64,000 nucleotides of DNA from Diphasiastrum complanatum. Its lineage: Eukaryota > Streptophyta > Lycopodiopsida > Lycopodiales > Lycopodiaceae. The translations under genes and the position numbers were made by a program. The notes beneath the pieces were generated by a model. That model saw nothing but the letters and a program-made list of their open reading frames with translations. It searched no databases and was not told the origin of the DNA. The stretch covers positions 34,425,143 through 34,489,142 of the forward strand of contig CM055096.1 of assembly GCA_029204225.1 (NCBI GenBank). The letters are read 5' to 3'. Positions 58,130-64,000 of this stretch are shown here, in pieces (the stretch's first letter is position 1; each line of letters begins with the position of its first letter).

Positions 58130-59011
58130 CTACTGGTCCATATACACCATAGACTTACTACCATACAAGTAGTGTCTCCAGGTTTTAAGTGCATGGATTA
58201 CAGCAAACAATTCCTTTCCTGCGTAGTATAACGCAACTGAGGACCAATCAAACGCTAGTGGCCTATCCATTTGTAATAGAACCGGTCCAACTGCAACATC
58301 ACTTGCGTCCATTTTCACGACGTAAGGTAAATCTGGATATGCAATTTGTAACACGGGAGCTGAAACAATCATTGTTTTAAGTTTCTCAGAACATTGATTC
58401 AATTCCTCGTTCCAAACAACAGGCGAAGTAGGGTGATTCCTCTTTTTATTTTTATTAACAATTCCTTTTGCAATCCGAAATGCATCCTCGAGGTTTTGAA
58501 GCACATTTCACCTGCATTCGTTCTGATAGTCGGCTGGCAAACCTAGGACAAATTGCCAAAGTGCCAATTTCGCATTGAATGATGGAACCCAATTCCATAG
58601 GTGCATGAATTCCTGGATATAAGAGTCTAAACTCTTTGTACCCATCTTGCAGTTCACGAACTTCAGGTAGTAGTCCACATCATCAACAACTACAAAAGCT
58701 TTCTTGAAAACTTTTGCAAACGCCACCCAAGTAGTTGGCTTCACCAGTAAATCTTGCCAACACGATGACGCTTTGCTGTGTAAAAACAACACAACATTTT
58801 CAATTTTCTTCTCATCCGCATAAACCTCCGGCTGAAATCCGAGATTGGGTGAAGACATCAATTTGACTTGATTCAACAAAACCTCCATTTGTTGATCTCT
58901 CATCTGATTACGATTATTCATATCATTGAGCGCCGTACTCAACTGCTGACAAATCACCATATAAGACGGCGCACCTGGATTCGCAACTTGATTTGAAGTT
59001 TCTTCGGCCAT
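58130..59011 (-). pseudogene. Gypsy gag joined to RNase H, protease and RT missing
   Basis: 59011-58508 is a Ty3-type gag (MAEETSNQVANPG start, CWQDLLVKPTTWVAFAKVFKKAF, LDSYIQEFMHLWNWVPS). It stops at TGA (58508), and right after comes 58504-58130, an RT-RNase H piece: WNEELNQCSEKLKTMIVSAPVL, VVKMDASDVAVGPVLLQ, GKELFAVIHALKTWRHYLYG. Protease and the RT catalytic core are absent. The neighbouring integrase at 57806 is in the same order and strand and is part of the same element. Confidence 0.85.
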
Positions 59012-59814
59012 CTCGATATATCTATCCTAAAAATTACTAAATTTAGTTAATATCAGATTAACTCATAGTGAAGTATAGTTGACTAAAAATCTGATTGACT
59101 CCAACATGGTCAAATCACTATTTTTAGTCAATTTCATAGATATTACAAGAAACTGGAAAAAACTAAAAATTTTGAGTTTTCGCACTGTTAATTTTTTTTA
59201 AGATTTTTCACGTTTTCTAAAAATTCATAAAAAACCACTGTTAACTATTAAGCAATCGAAATCAAAAATTCGATTTACTGTTCGATTCTTAATTTTACTT
59301 CATTAATGTCCATTAGGCATGCAAGACATGCGACATCTTCACATTTACGAAATTTTACGTCAAATCAAGTTCTACGAAAATTGTCAGCTATAAAACCCAA
59401 TTTTGCATCTAACAGTTAGAGTACATGCGTATAACCACTCAAAACAGATCTAAACCACTCATGCATGTCAGAATCAATCTGAGAATCTGTCAGAAATGGT
59501 GAACTCCTGCAACTTTGCCACAACACGAACACGAAGCGAAGGTCGTCGAACGAGAACAAATCGAGAAAGTCAACGTCCCTTGACTCGAAGGACGAACGAT
59601 TCGCGAATCGTAAACATACCTTCAGGACCGCAAACCGCAAACCGCAAAGGGACGCAAAACGAAAGGTTACGAAAGAAACGAAAAGAACGAAAGCAAACGA
59701 ATGAAACGAAACAAATGAAGGGGAACCTTTCGCGTTGCCAGCTGGCAGCTCAACGGGCTTGGAGTCGTAAACTTCACGCCCAAGTGAAACGAGTGGCAAC
59801 GACGGAGAGTAACT
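59012..59814. other. Unassigned spacer
   Basis: 59040-59460 is AT-rich. 59500-59720 is rich in ACGAA/GAAACG-type oligomers, including three CGCAAA-C repeats. It may include the start of the copia-VI LTR or the end of the gypsy leader. No gene recognised. Confidence 0.4.
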
Positions 59815-60317
59815 GATTAGTTGATTAGCGTTAACTAGTCTTGTGAATTCTGCGTTTAGCCATCTTGTAAACTCCACATTGTGGGAATATAAACTATCCT
59901 TTCTGATTCATACAGAAAGAAGAGAATAGATAGAATTTTTGTAAGAGACAGAGAGAGAGACGTAGCGAGTAGAGCAGAAAAAAAACTAAAGAGCTGTGCA
60001 TGAAAGTCTGCCAACGAGCAGAACATAACGAAAGCGTAGAGTGTCATTCCGCCAACGAGCGAGACACTAACGATCTCGTTCTAAAATTAAACTGATAAGA
60101 CAATCACTCTATTTCGTGCATCTCCTTGTCTTGTGCTGTATATCTTGATTGCTAGAATGAAATGTGTTCTGTGATGTGCAATTGCGTGTCTAGGTTCCTG
60201 TGAAGCTTCCGCGCAAAAAAAAATTCAAAGACACAAAATCGTTCGCGAATATGAAAATGAAAACGAAAAAGAAACAGTTTCGCTTTCGTGACACCGAACA
60301 GTTTCACTTCCGCGACA
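59815..60317 (+). repeat. Copia-VI 5' LTR (left end approximate)
   Basis: The right end is firm: CCGCGACA then primer site TGGTATCAGAGC (60318-60329). A TATA-like GGAATATAAAC is at about 59884-59894. The left end is uncertain (TGATTAGTTGATTAG near 59815 is one candidate) because the 3' LTR lies beyond the window. Confidence 0.55.
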
Positions 60318-60382
60318 TGGTATCAGAGCTTCCAGGTTTTCACTACTATTATCCCAACATTGATTCTTCCAGACAACATAAT

Positions 60383-60960
60383 ATGGCTACAACAATCCAG
60401 ACAAGAGTAGCAATCAGTCTTGATGGCGCAAATTACAAAATCTGGAAACTCAAAATCAAAACACTTCTGAAGAGCGAAGGCATCTGGTCGGTGACCGAAC
60501 TCTCAGCGGTGTAGTCTCTAGAGGGAAATCCGAACTGAATGGATCAGAAAAGATGAGCGTGCAATGGCGATCATCGTTTCGTCCATAAATGAAAATCTAC
60601 TCATGCAAATTGAAGACTGTGAAAGCAACCATGCAGCGTAGGAAAGATTAAAACAGAAGTATGAAGTGAGGACTGCAGCTTCAGTCATGCACCTTCACAA
60701 TCAGCTGCAATCCACATGATGGGATGGCGACCAGTTGGATCAGCACGTTGAGAAGATTAGAACGATCTTCGCTTAGCTCGCTGCATCAGGACAGGAGCAC
60801 CAGGTCCCAGCACCACAACAGCTGGTGTACTTCATAAAATCTCTACCGACGTCCTATCAGCCACTGAGAATGCTCATATTGAGTCTACCATATATGACAT
60901 TTGACAAATCAGCTTGTCGCTGATGAGAGACTGATGAGAGACGAAGAAGAGAGAAGCAGT
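60383..60960 (+). pseudogene. Copia-VI gag, degraded
   Basis: Starts MATTIQTRVAISLDGANYKIWKLKI, shown in part by LDGANYKIWKLKI at residues 13-25. A stop follows after about 44 codons (60512-60514), and more stops and shifts follow to about 60900. It is the weakest part of the element. Confidence 0.82.
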
Positions 60961-61656
60961 GATCAAGAGAAGGCTCTCTTTACGAAAGGAAAGAAGAAGA
61001 ACGAGAACAGGCCAAAATTCGGGAAGACGAAGTCCTCTATTCAACAATCTTCTTCTTGCAATCATTGTCACAAACCAGGCCATACGGCCAACAAATGCTG
61101 GTTCAATCTAGCAATACTTTGCATGCACTGCAAGAAGAAAGGGCATTCTGCATACGATTGCGTATTCAACCCAAAAAGAAATAACAAAGTTGAAAAAGCT
61201 AATGTTGCAGAGTCATCAAAAGATGCAGATAGTGGTGACGAAGCTTTCACGATACTCAATGAAGCTTCAACGAGCTACATTGAACACGATTATGATGTAG
61301 TCATTGATTTAGGAGCTACATCACACATCACCTGCAACAAGAAGATCTTGATCGACTTCATAGAGCTCGAAAACAACAGAGCAGTGATTCTAGGTGATGG
61401 GAGCAGACACGATGTCAAAGGCATCGACACTTTACAACTGCAAACACTGTCAGACCAAGCAGAGTTGCCAAGAGTGACTCTATGTGCCCTCACTCAGAAA
61501 AGATTTGCTATCTATCTCCAAGATGGCAGATTTTGGCATTCGAGCTTTGTTCGACGGCAACACATGCCGCATGATCGAGAAAACGACAAACAAGTTGCTG
61601 ATGGTCGGATGCAGAGAAGGAAACATCTACGAGGCCAAAATAATCAGCAACTCTGA
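60901..61656 (+). pseudogene. Copia-VI double zinc knuckle and protease
   Basis: Two CCHC knuckles in tandem (CNHCHKPGHTANKC and CMHCKKKGHSAYDC, about 61057-61170), then the protease active site, which reads VIDLGATSHIT instead of IDSGATSHIT: the serine after the catalytic aspartate is leucine. A frame change near 61490 leads to the integrase reading. Confidence 0.88.
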
Positions 61657-62620
61657 TAGCATATTAAATGCATCAGAAAATAAAGATCAGCTCTGGCATA
61701 GGAGAATTTATCATCTGAACATGCGGAGCCTGTACGACATGAGCAAAAAAGACATAGTCACAGGTCTCAAGATTTCAAGGCCCGAAACTGAGTTCTGCCA
61801 AGCCTGTCAGAAAGGCAAGCAACATTGGAATCCATTCACACATGAGGGAAGAAGAGCCAAGGAAGTTCTTGAGCTCATCTACTCTGATGTCTGTGGACCG
61901 ATGAAGATGGATTTGCTCTCAGGTTCGAAACATTTTCTGACGTTCATAGATGGTTACAGCCGGATGACCACGATCTACTACCTAAAGAAGAAATCCGAAG
62001 TGTTTGATTCCTTCAAGAAGTTCGTGGCATTTGCAGAGTGACACACCTTGAAAAGGATACAGATCCTTAGATCTGACAACAGAGGTGAATACAAAAGCAA
62101 AAAATTCTCAAGATTTTGCGAAGAACAGAGGATCGAACACCAGTTCATTCCTACATACACACCAGAATACAATGGTGTAGCTGAAAGAAGAAACATAACG
62201 CTAGTCGAAGGAGCTAGATGCATGATGGCACAGACTCAGTTGCAAAGTCAATTGTGGGCTGAGGCAATAGCTGCAGTTGTACACCTACAGAACAGATCAA
62301 CAACGAAAGCGCTGGATAACAAGACACCGTACAAAATGTGGACAGGTAGAAAGCTTGATCTGTCATACGTACGTGTGTTCGGATGTGCAGCATATAAACA
62401 CATTCCAAAAGAAAAAAGAAAAAAGCTCGATGACAAATCAGAGCAAACAATCATGGTTGGCCATTCGAACAGAATGTACAGGCTCTACGATCCAACCACG
62501 AAGAAGGCTGTTTCGAATAGAGATGTGAAGTTCGATGAGTCCACATTCCCTGGACTGAAAGACGAAAGAGGCCATGATATCTTCACATTGCTGCCTATTC
62601 AAGAGGGAGATCGAGAATAG
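61484..62620 (+). pseudogene. Copia-VI integrase, one in-frame stop
   Basis: Gag-pre-integrase (LLSISKMADFGIRALF), zinc module (H-RIYHLNM, CQACQKGKQH), LELIYSDVCGP, LRSDNRGEYKS and YNGVAERRN: all three catalytic acidic residues are present. After FVAFAE a TGA (62039-62041) interrupts; reading continues in the same frame through VFGCAAYKHIPKEKRKKLDDK and YRLYDPTTKKAVSNRDV to 62620. Confidence 0.92.
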
Positions 62621-62689
62621 GCATCAAATCAGAATGCAAAGCCGCAGACTACAGAGCAGCAGGAAGCAGAGGATCAACCCCACAAATAA

Positions 62690-63835
62690 GAAATGTTCGA
62701 GCAGCGACAAAACGAACCTAAAACGAGACAAAGACCTCCAGACCGTTACTCTGACAATCTTCAGTGGAGCGAAGATACACAGTTCGAATACTATAGCTTC
62801 ACTGAAGAGCCAACAACATATCAAGAAGCTATCCAAAGTCCAGAGGGAGAATTCTGGAAGCAGGCAATGTCAGAGGAGATCACGTCGATGAGGCGAAATG
62901 AGGCATGGACATTGGAGCCACTGCCAAAAAACAGGAAAATAGTCGACTGCAAGTGGGTGTACAAGAAAAAGATGAAATCAGATGGCACCATTGGCCGCTT
63001 CAAAGCAAGGCTTGTCGCAAAGGGCTACACACAGAGATATGGTGTTGATTATTTCGACACATATTCGTCGATGCTCAAAATGACAAGCATACGACTACTC
63101 CTTGCATACGCCACACAACACAATCTGGAAATTTACCAGGTTGATGTGAAAACAGCCTTTCTCCACGGAGATCTAGAGGAGGAAATCTTCATGAAGCAGC
63201 CTGAAGGTTTTGAAGGCCTCGACAATAAACAATATGTCTGTCGGTTGCAGAGATGCATCTATGGTCTAAAATAGGCATCACGAGCTTGGTACAAGAAGCT
63301 CGATGGTCTTCTGAAGTCTCTAGACTTTAATCCTACACAACCAGACTGCAATGTCTATATTAAAAGAGTAGGAAAAGATTTTGTGATACTAACTATCTTC
63401 GTAGATGATTCCGTAATGATAGGAAATTCTTTGATGCTGATAAAAGACACGAAGATTCAGATTTTTGAAAACTATGAAATCACAGACCTTGGAGAAACAA
63501 CAAAATGCTTCGGGCTGGAGATCAGAAGAGATCGAACAAAGGGCAAAATGCACTTGAGTCAATCAGAATACGCCAGAAAGGTGCTCAAGCAGTACCACAT
63601 GATGGACCGCAAAGAAAAGGCCACGCCAATGATAGCTGGAGCCAAGCTCACGAAGCAGGATTGCCCAAAAACGGAAGGTGAAGAACAGAAGATGGCAGGT
63701 ATACCCTACCAAAACTTAATCGGTAGTCTGATGTACCTCACAATTTGTACCAGACCCGATCTAGCTTTCTTTGTTTACGCCTTGAGCCAATTCTCTTCCA
63801 ATCCTGGCCTGGCACATTGGCAAATGACAAAATGA
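62690..63835 (+). pseudogene. Copia-VI reverse transcriptase, one in-frame stop
   Basis: Full RT: WKQAMSEEITSMRRNEAWTL, CKWVYKKKMKSDGTI, ARLVAKGYTQ, VDVKTAFLHGDLEEEIFM, then a TAG in place of Q in YGLKQASRAW (63272-63274). Downstream come the catalytic FVDD (usually YVDD), NYEITDLGE and RPDLAFFVYALSQF. A frame change at about 63830 separates it from RNase H. Confidence 0.92.
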
Positions 63836-63837
63836 AT

Positions 63838-64000
63838 CTACAGTATCTGAAGGGTACCCAGAATATGGGATTAACCTACAGAGCTGAAAACGAAAAAAAA
63901 GGATTCAAGTTGCACCACTACAGTGATGCAAGCTGGGCAAGCTGCAAAGATGACAACAAGTCCATTACTGGAGGATGTACAATAGCGTGTGGAGCTGCAA
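63838..64000 (+). pseudogene. Copia-VI RNase H, partial at window edge
   Basis: Reads NLQYLKGTQNMGLTY, then HYSDASWASCKDDNKSITGG; the first catalytic D of RNase H (YSDASWA) is present. Cut by the end of the window. Confidence 0.88.

Larger units (their letters stand above)
60318..64000 (+). mobile_element. Copia-VI, copia element running off the window
   Basis: Plus-strand Ty1/copia element in canonical order: leader, gag, two zinc knuckles, protease, integrase, RT, start of RNase H at the right edge. It is the most complete pol in the window, broken mainly in gag, by frame changes, and by two isolated stops. Confidence 0.93.

Noticed and set aside
59500-59816. 106-codon charged plus-strand reading
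   Set aside because: Arises from ACGAA/GAAACG oligomer-rich sequence; no domain, and it ends at the uncertain LTR boundary.

Overview
The window looks like nuclear DNA from a land plant with a large, transposon-rich genome. The evidence is one intron-rich plant-type housekeeping gene with enormous introns, embedded in Ty1/copia, Ty3/gypsy, LINE, LARD, TRIM and hAT-type elements; most intact or near-intact LTR elements carry a primer site matching plant initiator tRNA-Met. A fern, lycophyte or gymnosperm is plausible but cannot be decided from sequence alone.

Layout. 1-4.8 kb: two decayed LINE fragments. 4.8-10.6 kb: a copia element (here copia-I) with perfect 5-bp target duplications; its pol is internally inverted and the inverted part holds a small hAT-like MITE. 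10.6-11.4 kb: unassigned flank. 11.4-16.5 kb: a LARD-like element on the minus strand with 1.19-kb LTRs, no pol, and a tandem hairpin-bearing repeat beside its primer site. 16.5-19.7 kb: AT-rich, nothing recognised. 19.7-20.1 kb: copia gag fragment.

20.5-41.8 kb (minus strand): RPN10, the polyubiquitin receptor subunit of the 26S proteasome, reconstructed as 10 coding exons and about 406 residues. Intron 7 (4.4 kb) carries a 710-bp hAT-type element. Intron 1 (12.6 kb) carries a nest: copia-III is interrupted by copia-II fused end to end to a 383-bp TRIM, and copia-II is itself interrupted by element IV. The TRIM is the most unusual object in the window: each 144-bp LTR contains a 73-nt tRNA-like gene with A and B boxes.

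41.9-44.4 kb: RPN10 promoter, a copia integrase remnant and a WWE-domain-like exon. 44.6-64 kb: a dense field of broken retroelements: a copia 3' end with LTR, a minus-strand copia (V), unidentified coding remnants, a minus-strand copia (A) inserted beside an older LTR (B), a deleted gypsy element, and a plus-strand copia (VI) running off the right edge.

RPN10 is the only gene I would call functional. All other coding sequence belongs to mobile elements, nearly all broken by stops, frameshifts, deletions, inversion or nested insertion.
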